Shown here: positions 1 to 8,623 of the stretch, piece after piece
How positions within the stretch are numbered: position 1 is the first letter of the stretch
Layout: each line of letters opens with the position of its first letter
Assembly: GCA_964625905.1 (NCBI GenBank)
Contig: CAZVBS010000010.1
Span: forward strand, 1-21,152
Direction of reading: 5' to 3'
Origin: JABMNX01 sp964625905
GTDB taxonomy: Bacteria > Patescibacteriota > Minisyncoccia > Phycocordibacterales > JABMNX01
DNA: 21,152 bases
Notes under the pieces: generated by a model
What the model was told of the DNA's origin: nothing
Databases searched by the model: none
Seen by the model: the letters and a program-made list of their open reading frames with translations, nothing else
Made by a program: the position numbers and the translations under genes

Positions 1-1
1 T

Positions 2-307
2 ATAGACATATTAAACAGTGGAAGAAGTTTGTGCTTTTTCCCAGAAGGAAAAAAGACGAAAGATGGAAATCTATTAGAAGCAAAAGGTGGTGTAGCATTT
101 CTAGCACAAAAAACACAAGTACCTATTGTTCCAGTTGGAATATCGGGAGTTTTTAAGATTAGTTTATCTGACTTCTTATTACGTAGAAGAAAAATTATTG
201 TAGAATTTGGTAAACCAATTTATATACATGACAGTACTGTAGAGTTTGAAAATTTAAAAGAGTCATCCAAATTAATTATGAGAAGAGTTAAAACACTTAT
301 TGTTTAA
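2..307 (+). CDS. plsC: 1-acyl-glycerol-3-phosphate acyltransferase (PlsC-type), C-terminal part
   Basis: This is the 3' end of a gene that begins before the window; the open frame runs in from base 2. The segment GRSLCFFPEG carries the FPEG motif of the LPLAT/PlsC acyltransferases, which binds the phosphate of the acceptor. It is followed by the usual 'PIVPVGISG' strand and the 'GKPI' turn near the C-terminus. Enzymes of this family acylate lysophosphatidate at the membrane, and some relatives acylate lyso-aminolipids. The catalytic HX4D motif would lie upstream and cannot be checked. The next gene starts 69 bases downstream with no terminator between, so the two may be co-transcribed. A methyltransferase and a LuxI/OlsB-like acyltransferase follow, so the substrate need not be lysophosphatidate. 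Family call firm, substrate unknown. Confidence 0.85.
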   Translation: MDILNSGRSLCFFPEGKKTKDGNLLEAKGGVAFLAQKTQVPIVPVGISGVFKISLSDFLLRRRKIIVEFGKPIYIHDSTVEFENLKESSKLIMRRVKTLIV

Positions 308-376
308 ATCTAAAAATCCTTGTATGAAATTAATAAAATATAAAAAAGCTAAGAAATTATTAACTAATAAATTAAC

Positions 377-1081
377 ATGCTAGATAATAAATTTTGGAAT
401 ACATATTTTCAAGATTATGACGTTTTAAATATGGTTGTGCCATATAATGACTTACTTGATTTGATATGTAATGAATTAGATATCAAAAAGGATGAAAAGA
501 TCTTGGATGTTGGGTCAGGTACAGGAAATCTTTCAATAAAAATGTCTAAATTAGGAGCAGACGTAAAAGGAATCGAATTATCACCTTATGGTATCTTACA
601 ACACATTAGAAAGGCACCGAATGCTTCTGTGATTGAAGGAGATATAACAAAAAGATTTCCTTTTTTAGAAAATAATTTTGATAAAATAGTTTCTAACAAC
701 ACCCTGTATACCATTTCTGCTAAAGACAGGGATATAATAATAAAAGAAATGTTTAGGGTTTTAAAACCTGGAGGTAAAATAGTAATTTCAAATATCTCAA
801 CTAATTTTTCCCCAATTACAATTTATGTATCACACATAAAAATGTCCATTAAACGATATGGATTTATAAGAACATTGATAAACATTTTTAAATTAGCTCC
901 AGCAACTTTGAGAATGTTTAAATACAATACAATGATAAAAGAGGAGAACAGTAGCGGCACATACGATTTCTTTAAAAAAGAAGAGCAGAAGGAATTACTA
1001 AACATAGGTAATTTTAATAATATATCTGAAACTAAAATTGTATATGCTGGTCAAGGGATATTAAACTCCGCAATAAAATAA
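377..1081 (+). CDS. Class I SAM-dependent methyltransferase
   Basis: This 234-residue protein has a Rossmann-fold methyltransferase core. Motif I is LDVGSGTG (residues 43-50), followed by an acidic strand end GIELS (about 66-70) and a motif II-like EGDIT (about 86-90). The post-motif 'FRVLKPGGKIVISN' (about 126-139) is typical of the Methyltransf_11/25 families. The C-terminal third is more basic and hydrophobic and may form a substrate lid. No membrane segment or signal peptide is evident, so it should act in the cytoplasm or at the membrane face. The start is the first ATG of the frame; no Shine-Dalgarno sequence precedes it. Its stop is 2 bases before the next ATG, which indicates an operon with the acyltransferase that follows. 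Substrate unknown; a lipid or amino-lipid is plausible from the neighbours only. Confidence 0.8.
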   Translation: MLDNKFWNTYFQDYDVLNMVVPYNDLLDLICNELDIKKDEKILDVGSGTGNLSIKMSKLGADVKGIELSPYGILQHIRKAPNASVIEGDITKRFPFLENNFDKIVSNNTLYTISAKDRDIIIKEMFRVLKPGGKIVISNISTNFSPITIYVSHIKMSIKRYGFIRTLINIFKLAPATLRMFKYNTMIKEENSSGTYDFFKKEEQKELLNIGNFNNISETKIVYAGQGILNSAIK

Positions 1082-1083
1082 AT

Positions 1084-1830
1084 ATGAAAATATTTAAGAA
1101 ACTAGGATTAATGGTTGGTGATGAAAACAAAATTATTTATTTCGGTATACCAGATTCAGATGATGAAATAGAAGAAATGCATAAGTTAAGATACAGTATA
1201 TATAGTCAAAAAAAATATATCGAAGAGAGAGACCATGCTCTTGATATAGACGAATATGATGATGGAAATAGGTCAACTTATTTTATAGCTAAATTAGACA
1301 ATAAAATAATAGGGACAGTCAGATTGATAATTGATGACATACTTCCAACAGAAAAAGCTTTTGCTTTTGAAAATCCAAAAGAGTTATTGAAATTAGGAAA
1401 AAATAACCGATGTGAACTTGGAAGATTAATTATAAGGCCTTATAATAAGGAAAAGAACTTGTACTTACCAAGAAATATAATTTTATTATTTTTGATTTAT
1501 TGTATTGTTTTGCATAGTGAAGATAAAAATATTTACTATGGGTATTCTTTTGTTAAAGAAAGCCTGTTAAAAAAGATGAAAAAACTTAAAATTCCAATAA
1601 CAGAAATTGAAAATTTTAAACAAATTTATCCTGAAGGTGCAATTTTGCATAAATATTTTATGCAAAACCATGATAAGGTTGTGCCAATTTACTTTTTAAC
1701 AGATAATGTTAAGAGTTACATTACTAAAGTAGTCCACCGTAAAAAACTTTTTAAGAAAATTAATCAAGATACATTCATATTAAATGATAGTTTATATAAT
1801 AAATTTCTTAGAAGGATAAAAATTTTATAA
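1084..1830 (+). CDS. GNAT-fold acyltransferase related to autoinducer / N-acyl amino acid synthases
   Basis: This 248-residue protein has the N-terminal layout of the LuxI/FeeM/OlsB branch of the GNAT superfamily. An 'LRYSIY' helix contains R36, then come acidic residues in ALDIDEYDD (52-60), the strand 'AKLDNKIIGTVRLI' with R80, and 'CELGRLIIRP' with E111 and R114. In LuxI-type enzymes the matching Arg/Asp/Glu residues shape the active site that moves an acyl chain from acyl-carrier protein or acyl-CoA to an amine. The C-terminal about 100 residues match nothing I recognise. It lies between the methyltransferase (2-base gap) and the sensor kinase (3-base gap). The reaction could be N-acylation of an amino acid or polyamine, giving a lipid or a signal. 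The fold is fairly clear; the exact activity is inference. Confidence 0.6.
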   Translation: MKIFKKLGLMVGDENKIIYFGIPDSDDEIEEMHKLRYSIYSQKKYIEERDHALDIDEYDDGNRSTYFIAKLDNKIIGTVRLIIDDILPTEKAFAFENPKELLKLGKNNRCELGRLIIRPYNKEKNLYLPRNIILLFLIYCIVLHSEDKNIYYGYSFVKESLLKKMKKLKIPITEIENFKQIYPEGAILHKYFMQNHDKVVPIYFLTDNVKSYITKVVHRKKLFKKINQDTFILNDSLYNKFLRRIKIL

Positions 1831-1833
1831 TCT

Positions 1834-3426
1834 ATGGAATTAAATATAATCATTTATCTACTGTACGCAGTTGCATTTGTTAACTTTATTTTAAGCACAA
1901 TCATTCTTGCGCGTGGACTTAAATATCGTGTAAGTATGCTTTATGGATTGATATTACTTAGTATATCGATTTGGTCTTTTTCAATAGCAGCTTTTTATTC
2001 GATCACTCCTTTTTTTGGTAACTCGGCATTATGGATACTCATTACACATTCATCCGGCTTATTTTTTGCACTAATGTTCTTTTATTTTTCTGCTTCGTTT
2101 CCTAGGAAAATTATACCCGATAGTATCTTAATCATATCTATATTACCTTTCCTTATATTGAATTATTTTATATTTAACGGAATGTCTATAATAGGTATTC
2201 CTGCCGGACTTACATATGAAATATTTAGTAATTACGCATATTATGCACTTTTACTTTCTAGTTATTTCTTGTTTGGTTATTTTTTCCTTTTTTTACAATT
2301 AAAAAGTACAAAGGATCCAAAAAAACAGAAAAACATAATATATATTCTTACAACAGCTGTCGTTGTCTCTATCCTAGCAATGATAACTGATCTTGTACTA
2401 CCTTATTTTAATATATTTAATTACATATGGCTGGGTCCATTATTTACTTTTGCATTAGCAATAGTGATTTTTTTCGCAATATTAAAATATCACTTATTTA
2501 ACATAAAAATAATTACTACTGAGTTACTTACTTTTAGTGTATGGATAATAGTTGCTTTTCAAACTTTATTTTCTAATTCAGCTACAGATATGCTTATAAA
2601 CAGTATATTACTGATTACTGTCATAACTCTAGGAATATTTTTAATTAAAGGTGTAATTAAAGAAGTGGAACAACGTGAAGAAATAGAAAAACTAGCAGAA
2701 GATCTTAAAAAAGCTAATGAAAGATTGCATGAATTAGATAAACTAAAATCAGAGTTTGTGTCTATTGCATCTCATCAACTTAGAAGTCCATTAACAGCGA
2801 TGAAGGGTTATGCTTCCTTGTTACTTGAAGGTTCTTATGGAAAATTCCCAGATAAAGCAAGGGAACCTCTTTCTCGTATATTTGAATCTACAAATTTAAT
2901 GGTGGAATCTGTTGACGATTTCCTTAATGTATCTAGAATCGAACAAGGTAAGATGAAATATAATAAAACAGATTTCGATATAACTGAGCTAGTAAATACT
3001 GTCGTAGCTGAATTAACATCAGTTGCTAAAGAAAAAGGTTTGTCATTATCTTTTGATATAAAAAATACTCCTCCTTTTAAAATAAATGCAGACTTAGGGA
3101 AGATAAAGCAGGTCTTATACAACTTACTAGACAATTCTATTAAATATACTCCTGAAGGAAGTATCGAGGTTACAGTATTAAATAAAGGAGATTTTATTCA
3201 ATTCAAAATAAAGGATACAGGTGTAGGAATCTCAAAAGAAACATTAGCTATATTATTTGATAAATTTGTACGAGCTGATAATGCACACAAAGTAAACGTA
3301 CTAGGAACTGGTCTTGGACTATATGTTGCCAAACAAATGGTAGAAGCCCATGGTGGTAAAATATGGGCAGAGTCAGACGGTGAAGGTAAGGGTTCATCTT
3401 TCTTTGTAGAATTAAAAACTGTTTAA
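1834..3426 (+). CDS. Membrane sensor histidine kinase with multi-TM N-terminal domain
   Basis: This 530-residue protein opens with about seven or eight hydrophobic segments (residues 1-275) resembling the 7TM-type sensor region of histidine kinases. A short charged coiled coil (275-305) leads to the HisKA domain, where the H-box SHQLRSPLTAMKGY places the phosphorylated histidine at 314. The HATPase domain has the N-box NLLDNSIKYT (430-439), the G1 box DTGVGI (461-466) and the G2 box GTGLGLYVAKQMV (491-503). All catalytic boxes are intact. It would sit in the inner membrane and phosphorylate a response regulator, but no receiver-domain gene is in the window, so it is an orphan here. It starts 3 bases after the acyltransferase stop. 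The ligand is unknown; a lipid-like molecule made by the neighbours is a guess. Confidence 0.9.
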   Translation: MELNIIIYLLYAVAFVNFILSTIILARGLKYRVSMLYGLILLSISIWSFSIAAFYSITPFFGNSALWILITHSSGLFFALMFFYFSASFPRKIIPDSILIISILPFLILNYFIFNGMSIIGIPAGLTYEIFSNYAYYALLLSSYFLFGYFFLFLQLKSTKDPKKQKNIIYILTTAVVVSILAMITDLVLPYFNIFNYIWLGPLFTFALAIVIFFAILKYHLFNIKIITTELLTFSVWIIVAFQTLFSNSATDMLINSILLITVITLGIFLIKGVIKEVEQREEIEKLAEDLKKANERLHELDKLKSEFVSIASHQLRSPLTAMKGYASLLLEGSYGKFPDKAREPLSRIFESTNLMVESVDDFLNVSRIEQGKMKYNKTDFDITELVNTVVAELTSVAKEKGLSLSFDIKNTPPFKINADLGKIKQVLYNLLDNSIKYTPEGSIEVTVLNKGDFIQFKIKDTGVGISKETLAILFDKFVRADNAHKVNVLGTGLGLYVAKQMVEAHGGKIWAESDGEGKGSSFFVELKTV

Positions 3427-3445
3427 GATTAAACATCGCTACAAG

Positions 3446-3474
3446 TTGGAAAAATACAGAAATAAGTATATTAT
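3446..3474 (+). promoter_or_regulatory. Predicted sigma-70 promoter for tyrS and the genes downstream
   Basis: A -35 box TTGGAA (3446-3451) and a -10 box TATTAT (3469-3474) are separated by exactly 17 bases. Transcription would start near 3481, leaving a leader of only about 12 bases before the tyrS ATG at 3493. No Shine-Dalgarno sequence is seen in that leader. Confidence 0.5.
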
Positions 3475-3492
3475 CATAGGTACTTAATAATC

Positions 3493-4767
3493 ATGACTAC
3501 TGGAAAAGAAAAAATAAATCTAGGAGAAGAGCTACGTGAAAGAGGCCTTCTATATCAAAGCTCTCCAGAAGACATTTCTGAGATATTTAATGACTCAGAA
3601 AAAAGGACAACCTACCTTGGAGTTGATCCAACAGCGGACTCTATCCACGTTGGTAATCTAGTTACATATATAGTGGCAGAGCACCTAAAACAGGCAGGAC
3701 ACGAGGTTATACTGCTTGTAGGTGGAGCAACAGGCCTTATTGGTGACCCATCGGGAAAAGATACAGAGAGAGAATTTTCTGACGTTGATGACGTTAAGAA
3801 AATGGCAAATAATCTACATAATCAGCTCGGTAATATAAAAAGATTATCAAAAATGGATATGGTTAACAACTACGACTGGTTTAAAGATATGCCAGTGCTT
3901 GAGTTTCTTCGAGATGTAGGGAAACACTTCACAGTGAATTCACTTATAAAAAAAGAATCTGTATCAAGACGACTAAAAAGCGAATCTGGTATTTCATTTA
4001 CTGAGTTTTCATACGCATTAATACAGGGATATGACTACTATCACTTAAATAAAGAAAAAGGTTGTGATCTACAAATAGGAGGTTCTGACCAGTGGGGCAA
4101 TATAGTTTCAGGAATAGATTTAATTAGAAAGAAAACAGGTAAAACTGTATACGGTTTCACTATTCCACTTATTGTGGACAAACTTACAGGAAAGAAGTTC
4201 GGCAAGAGTGAAGGTAATGCAGTGTGGCTTGACCCAGAAAAAACTAGCTACTATGACTTTTATCAATTCTGGATACATACTGATGACAGTGCGGTAATGG
4301 ATTACCTCAAGGCTTTTACATTCCTTTCTATGTCAGAAATAACTCTAATTGAGAAAGAATTAAAAGAAGATGCAGGCTCACGTAAAGCACAAAAGAAACT
4401 TGCTTATGAAGTAACAAAGTTTGTACACGGGGATGAAATTGCTTTTGATGCTGAAAAAGTTTCAGAATTAATATTTTCAAACACATCACTAGACGAACTA
4501 AACGATACTGATAAAGACTTAGTCAAAAAATATGCAACTTCCATAAAGGTATCAAACAACTCTAATATTGTAGACTTACTTGTTGATAACGGACTTACGT
4601 CTAGTAAACGAGAGGCTAGGGAACTTATTCAAAACAAAGCTATACGAGTAGATGGCGTAGTCGTTGACGATCAAGACAAAGATATAAAAGCTAATGATTT
4701 CTCATCTCCAATCATAATGATTTGTATAGGTAAAAAGAATAAGGTTATTGTTATATTTGAGAGTTAA
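3493..4767 (+). CDS. tyrS: Tyrosyl-tRNA synthetase
   Basis: This class I aminoacyl-tRNA synthetase charges tRNA-Tyr in the cytoplasm. The 424-residue length fits the bacterial family. The HIGH-type signature appears as HVGN (52-55) after YLGVDPTADSI. The tyrosine-pocket region includes QGYDYYHL and GGSDQWGNI (196-204). The KMSKS loop is KFGKS (235-239), the usual TyrRS variant. A C-terminal S4 RNA-binding domain (about 355-412) contains SSKREARELIQNKAIRVDG. The ATG at 3493 fits the family N-terminus and lies 12 bases after the predicted transcription start. It is the first of three synthetase genes in a row (tyrS, trpS, aspS). Confidence 0.97.
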   Translation: MTTGKEKINLGEELRERGLLYQSSPEDISEIFNDSEKRTTYLGVDPTADSIHVGNLVTYIVAEHLKQAGHEVILLVGGATGLIGDPSGKDTEREFSDVDDVKKMANNLHNQLGNIKRLSKMDMVNNYDWFKDMPVLEFLRDVGKHFTVNSLIKKESVSRRLKSESGISFTEFSYALIQGYDYYHLNKEKGCDLQIGGSDQWGNIVSGIDLIRKKTGKTVYGFTIPLIVDKLTGKKFGKSEGNAVWLDPEKTSYYDFYQFWIHTDDSAVMDYLKAFTFLSMSEITLIEKELKEDAGSRKAQKKLAYEVTKFVHGDEIAFDAEKVSELIFSNTSLDELNDTDKDLVKKYATSIKVSNNSNIVDLLVDNGLTSSKREARELIQNKAIRVDGVVVDDQDKDIKANDFSSPIIMICIGKKNKVIVIFES

Positions 4768-4807
4768 AAATTATATCAATCTAGTGTGATATTAGAGTAA
4801 AAAGCTT

Positions 4808-4838
4808 TCAAAATCGCCATTTTCTGGTAGTATTTTGA
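4808..4838 (+). promoter_or_regulatory. Stem-loop immediately upstream of trpS
   Basis: TCAAAAT (4808-4814) pairs with ATTTTGA (4832-4838), and an inner CCA/TGG pairing is possible. The structure ends 3 bases before the trpS ATG, so it would occupy the ribosome-binding region. There is no T-run directly after it, which argues against a terminator for tyrS. A role in trpS expression is only a possibility; such AT-rich stems also arise by chance. Confidence 0.25.
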
Positions 4839-4841
4839 GAT

Positions 4842-5807
4842 ATGAGCAGTAAAGATAAACAGAAAAAAGTATTATTCTCTGGAATACAGCCTTCGGGCCG
4901 ATTACATATCGGTAATTATTTTGGAGCAATGAAGCAGTTTGTTGACCTTCAAGACTCCCACAATGCGATTATCTCAATAGTTAACTACCACGCACTAACA
5001 ACAGTAGGTGACCCGCAAAAGCTTAAAGAAGACACCTCAAACTCAGTCATTGATCATCTTGCCATAGGACTAGATCCTGAAAAAGTTATTCTATTTATGC
5101 AATCAGACGTACCTCAAGTTACCGAACTAACTTGGATTTTCAATACTCTTATAACAGTTCCGTATCTATCGCGAGCAGTTGCATATAAAGATAAGGTGGA
5201 GCAAGGACTTGAAGCATCAGTAGGTTTGTTTGATTACCCAGTTCTTATGGCTGCGGATATTCTTATGTATGACGCACAAGTAGTTCCGGTAGGAAAAGAC
5301 CAAAAACAGCATGTTGAGATTGCGCGTGATATAGCACAAAAATTTAATTTGAAATACGGAGAGACTTTTGTTCTTCCTGATGTGATTATTAAGGAAGACC
5401 TAGCTACAATCCTAGGCATAGATGGAAGAAAAATGAGTAAAAGTTATAACAACACTATTCCACTGTTTGCTTCGCGAGAAGAAATCACAAAACAAGTAAT
5501 GAGTATAGTTACTGATTCATCTGGAGACCGCCCAGAACACGTATACGCTATACATAAACTATTTAAAACTGAAGAAGAGTTAGAGTCTTTGTATGAAGAA
5601 AAAGCTGGGAAGTATAAAGAACTGAAAGAGGCGCTTATAGAAGATATCGATGCGTTTATTGCACCTATGCGAGAGAAGCGAGTTAATATAGAAAAAGACA
5701 AAGGATATGTAGCTGATGTTCTAAAACAAGGCGGAGAAAAAGCTCGTGTCATTGCAGAGGAAAAAATGAAAGAAGTTCGTGAAAAAATAGGTGTATCATT
5801 TAATTAA
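4842..5807 (+). CDS. trpS: Tryptophanyl-tRNA synthetase
   Basis: This class I synthetase, 321 residues, charges tRNA-Trp. The N-terminus shows 'FSGIQPSGRLHIGNYFGA' with HIGN at 22-25. The adenylate and tryptophan pocket region YPVLMAADILMY (132-143) and PVGKDQKQHVEIARD (149-163) are classic for TrpRS. The KMSKS loop KMSKSYNN is exact (197-204). The length is normal for a compact bacterial TrpRS. It starts 74 bases after tyrS without a clear terminator between, and it is followed 10 bases later by aspS. The start lacks a good Shine-Dalgarno sequence and is preceded by a small AT-rich stem-loop. Confidence 0.97.
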   Translation: MSSKDKQKKVLFSGIQPSGRLHIGNYFGAMKQFVDLQDSHNAIISIVNYHALTTVGDPQKLKEDTSNSVIDHLAIGLDPEKVILFMQSDVPQVTELTWIFNTLITVPYLSRAVAYKDKVEQGLEASVGLFDYPVLMAADILMYDAQVVPVGKDQKQHVEIARDIAQKFNLKYGETFVLPDVIIKEDLATILGIDGRKMSKSYNNTIPLFASREEITKQVMSIVTDSSGDRPEHVYAIHKLFKTEEELESLYEEKAGKYKELKEALIEDIDAFIAPMREKRVNIEKDKGYVADVLKQGGEKARVIAEEKMKEVREKIGVSFN

Positions 5808-5817
5808 ATACAAAAAT

Positions 5818-7116
5818 ATGGAAAGAACTGAAATAAAAAATTTGAAAGAAAATGTAGACAAAGAAGTCTCAATCTCTGGATGGGTAGATGTATCACGAAA
5901 TCAAGGTAAGATGGCGTTTTTCGATTTTCGTGACGGGACTGGTTTTGTACAGGGAGTTGTTTTTGGTAAGCCAGACGTACTTGAGATAGCTAAGACACTT
6001 CGTCCTGAGTGGGTTGTTTCCATTACAGGTAAAGTAAATAAACGTCCTGAAAAAATGGTAAACAAAGGTGTAGAAAACGGCGATATTGAGCTTGAAATCA
6101 CTGAGATAGAAGTACTTTCACAAGCACATGAGCTACCGTTTGAAAAAGATACGGAACTCAATCTTGATACTTATCTTGATAATATGCCGTTAACTTTAAG
6201 ATCGGAAAAGTCCAAAAAAGTTTTCAAGACTCAAGCTGTAATCGTAAGCGCTTACAGAGAAGCACTTAACAAAAAAGGGTTTATTGAATTCCAAACTCCT
6301 AAATTAGTAGGAGGTGATGCAGAAGGAGGCGCTAATGTTTTTAAAGTGGAATACTTCAAAAACAACACAGCATATCTTGCAACAAGTCCACAACTATATA
6401 AACAGATAATGGTAGGTGTGTTTGAGAAAGTATTCTCAACAGGGACTGTATTTAGAGCAGAAAAGCACAGTACTACTAGACATCTTAATGAATATACAAG
6501 TATAGATGCTGAGTTTGGATTTATAAAAGACCATACGGATGTAATGAATGTTCTTACAGATGTCATGAGACACATTGGAGAAGCTGTAAAAAATGTTTCA
6601 GAATTAAAAATACCAAAAGAAATACCAGTGATGAAGCTAAAAAATGCTTTAGAGCTTATCTCAAAAGAAACAGGGGAAGACTGCGTTAACGAACCAGACT
6701 TAGAACCAGCTCACGAGAGATGGCTATCCGAATACGCACTAAAGAAATTTGATTCAGACTTTATATATATCACTCATTATCCAGTCTCTAAACGACCTTT
6801 CTACACATACGAAGATGAGGAAAATAAAGGGTTTACAAAAAGTTTTGACTTGCTATTTAGAGGTGTTGAAATTACGACAGGTGGACAACGAATCCATAAC
6901 TACGAAACTCTCGTAGAGAAGATTAAAGAGAAAGGAATGAATCCTGAAGATTTTTCTTTCTATTTACAAGCATTTAAGTATGGTATGCCACCTCATGGAG
7001 GGTGGGGTATGGGGCTAGAGCGACTAACACAAAAAATCTTAAATATAGAAAATATAAAAGAGGCAACACTTTTCCCTAGAGAAATGAACCGAATAGACAC
7101 ACTGTTATCAGAGTAA
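5818..7116 (+). CDS. aspS: Archaeal-type aspartyl-tRNA synthetase
   Basis: This class II synthetase of 432 residues charges tRNA-Asp and possibly tRNA-Asn. An N-terminal OB-fold anticodon domain (1-105, 'ISGWVDVSRNQGKMAFFDFRD') is followed by the catalytic core. Motif 2 is FRAEKHSTTRHLNEY (212-226). Motif 3 is GMGLERL (397-403), and the protein ends with 'LFPREMNRID'. The protein lacks the large GAD insertion of bacterial AspRS, so it belongs to the short archaeal/eukaryal-type group. Whether it discriminates Asp from Asn tRNA cannot be decided by eye; no AsnRS or GatCAB gene is in the window. An ATG at 5791 lies inside trpS and would add nine unconserved residues. The ATG at 5818, directly before the conserved ERTEIKNL, is preferred. 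Confidence 0.93.
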   Translation: MERTEIKNLKENVDKEVSISGWVDVSRNQGKMAFFDFRDGTGFVQGVVFGKPDVLEIAKTLRPEWVVSITGKVNKRPEKMVNKGVENGDIELEITEIEVLSQAHELPFEKDTELNLDTYLDNMPLTLRSEKSKKVFKTQAVIVSAYREALNKKGFIEFQTPKLVGGDAEGGANVFKVEYFKNNTAYLATSPQLYKQIMVGVFEKVFSTGTVFRAEKHSTTRHLNEYTSIDAEFGFIKDHTDVMNVLTDVMRHIGEAVKNVSELKIPKEIPVMKLKNALELISKETGEDCVNEPDLEPAHERWLSEYALKKFDSDFIYITHYPVSKRPFYTYEDEENKGFTKSFDLLFRGVEITTGGQRIHNYETLVEKIKEKGMNPEDFSFYLQAFKYGMPPHGGWGMGLERLTQKILNIENIKEATLFPREMNRIDTLLSE

Positions 7117-7126
7117 TATATATAAA

Positions 7127-8560
7127 ATGAGAGTAACTATACAAGGAAAAAAAGTTGGCGATTCCTCGCGAGGAATCGCGCCCAAAGGCGTCAAACAAGA
7201 TAAAATAACTCAAATTACATTCACTAAAAAAGGACAAACCCGGTTTATTGAAGATCCAAAGAAAACAACAAGGATTGAAATAAAGATAACAAACTCTGAA
7301 AAAAGTTCCTTTCGAATGTTTATTAAGTCTGTCAGACGTGTAGTTCGTACAGCACAACTATATAAAATAGGAAAAATATCCATAGATATAGATGAATTTA
7401 GGAAAATATCAGATCTTAAAGACAAAGACCTTGGATCTATCGTTGCACAAAATTTAATAATGGCTGGATATGAATTTCAAGATTTTAAGACTAAACCAAA
7501 AGCAGGGTGGGGGAATGTAGAAGAAGTTTTAATTACAAATGTTAAAAATAAAGATACGAAAAATGGTATTAATAAAGGAAAAATAATAGGTGAGATGGTA
7601 AATGAGTGTCGTCTTATGTCAAATACTCCAGGAGGAGATATGACACCTAAAATATTAACTGCACATGCAAAAAGACTCTCCAGAAATACCACTATTAAAA
7701 CATCATCTCTTGGCAAAAAAGAAATTGAGAAACTAAAAATGGAAGCGATTCTTGGAGTCGCAAAAGGGTCACCAGAAGAACCTAGATTTATCGTGATGAA
7801 TTATAATGGAGGTAAGAAGGGTGAACGACCAATAGTACTTATAGGAAAAGGTGTTACATTCGACAGTGGAGGACTTAATCTAAAGCTAGGTAGTGGTCTA
7901 CTTGGGATGCATATGGATATGTCTGGAGGTGCTGCTGTTATAGCAACAATAAGTCTGATTGCACGTCTCAAGATAAAGAAGAATGTAATTGCTCTAATTC
8001 CTTCTGTCGAAAACATGGTATCTGGTAGCTCATTCCGTCCAGGAGATGTACTTAAATCTATGTCAGGTAAAACAATTGAGATAATAGACACTGATGCAGA
8101 GGGTAGGCTTGTACTTGCTGATGCATTAACATATGCAAAAAAATATAACCCTAAAGTAGTTATAGATGTTGCTACTCTTACAGGAGCATCTTTAGTAGCC
8201 TTAGGACAACAGGCTTCTGTCATCATGTCACAAGACAAGAATCTTATACTTAAACTTATGGATCTTGGTGATGAGACAGGTGACTATGTTTGGCCACTTC
8301 CACTATGGGATGAGTATGAAGAAGATGTTAAAGGGAGAATAGCTGATATAGCAAACCTTGCAACAAAAAACCCAAGATACGGAGGTGCAATAAATGGTGG
8401 TATGTTTTTAAAACAATTTGCCAAAGAATTACCAAAAGATTGTGCATGGGTACACATAGATATAGCGCCTCGCATGACAACAGTACCAAGTGATAACCTT
8501 TCAAGTGGAGCAGCTGGTGAACCTGTACGGTTACTCGCTAAGTTTATAGAAGAATATTAG
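7127..8560 (+). CDS. pepA: Leucyl aminopeptidase (M17 family)
   Basis: This M17 cytosol aminopeptidase of 477 residues removes N-terminal amino acids from peptides using two metal ions. The catalytic half is complete. LIGKGVTFDSGGLNLK supplies metal ligands K241 and D246 and the catalytic lysine K253. MDMSGGAAV carries D264. The family signature DTDAEGRLVLADAL carries D323, E325 and R327. 'ATLTGA' follows. The N-terminal domain (1-150) is poorly conserved, as is normal for the family. Residues 11-18 (GDSSRGIA) are encoded by a perfect palindrome that looks like an inserted element. The gene starts 10 bases after aspS. A role in peptide turnover is expected; M17 enzymes can also bind DNA, but nothing here shows that. 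Confidence 0.95.
   Translation: MRVTIQGKKVGDSSRGIAPKGVKQDKITQITFTKKGQTRFIEDPKKTTRIEIKITNSEKSSFRMFIKSVRRVVRTAQLYKIGKISIDIDEFRKISDLKDKDLGSIVAQNLIMAGYEFQDFKTKPKAGWGNVEEVLITNVKNKDTKNGINKGKIIGEMVNECRLMSNTPGGDMTPKILTAHAKRLSRNTTIKTSSLGKKEIEKLKMEAILGVAKGSPEEPRFIVMNYNGGKKGERPIVLIGKGVTFDSGGLNLKLGSGLLGMHMDMSGGAAVIATISLIARLKIKKNVIALIPSVENMVSGSSFRPGDVLKSMSGKTIEIIDTDAEGRLVLADALTYAKKYNPKVVIDVATLTGASLVALGQQASVIMSQDKNLILKLMDLGDETGDYVWPLPLWDEYEEDVKGRIADIANLATKNPRYGGAINGGMFLKQFAKELPKDCAWVHIDIAPRMTTVPSDNLSSGAAGEPVRLLAKFIEEY
7158..7179. repeat. In-frame palindromic element inside pepA
   Basis: A perfect 22-base palindrome with core GATTCCTCGCGAGGAATC lies in the coding sequence of the aminopeptidase N-terminus and translates as DSSRGI. 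Nearly the same core (GATTCCTCGCAAGGAATC) occurs in scpB about 2.8 kb away. Its G+C content is higher than the surrounding AT-rich sequence. Confidence 0.75.
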
Positions 8561-8623
8561 TGAAGTTATAAAGTAATAAAGTAGGTAAATTTATAAGTTA
8601 AAAGAAAAGAAACAATTATTAAG

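Noticed and set aside
5791..5817. Start of aspS inside the trpS gene
   Set aside because: The nine extra residues lie before the family's usual N-terminus; the ATG at 5818 fits better.
7801..8238. 145-codon minus-strand ORF inside the aminopeptidase gene
   Set aside because: It is a shadow of a gene with complete M17 motifs, with no family features of its own.
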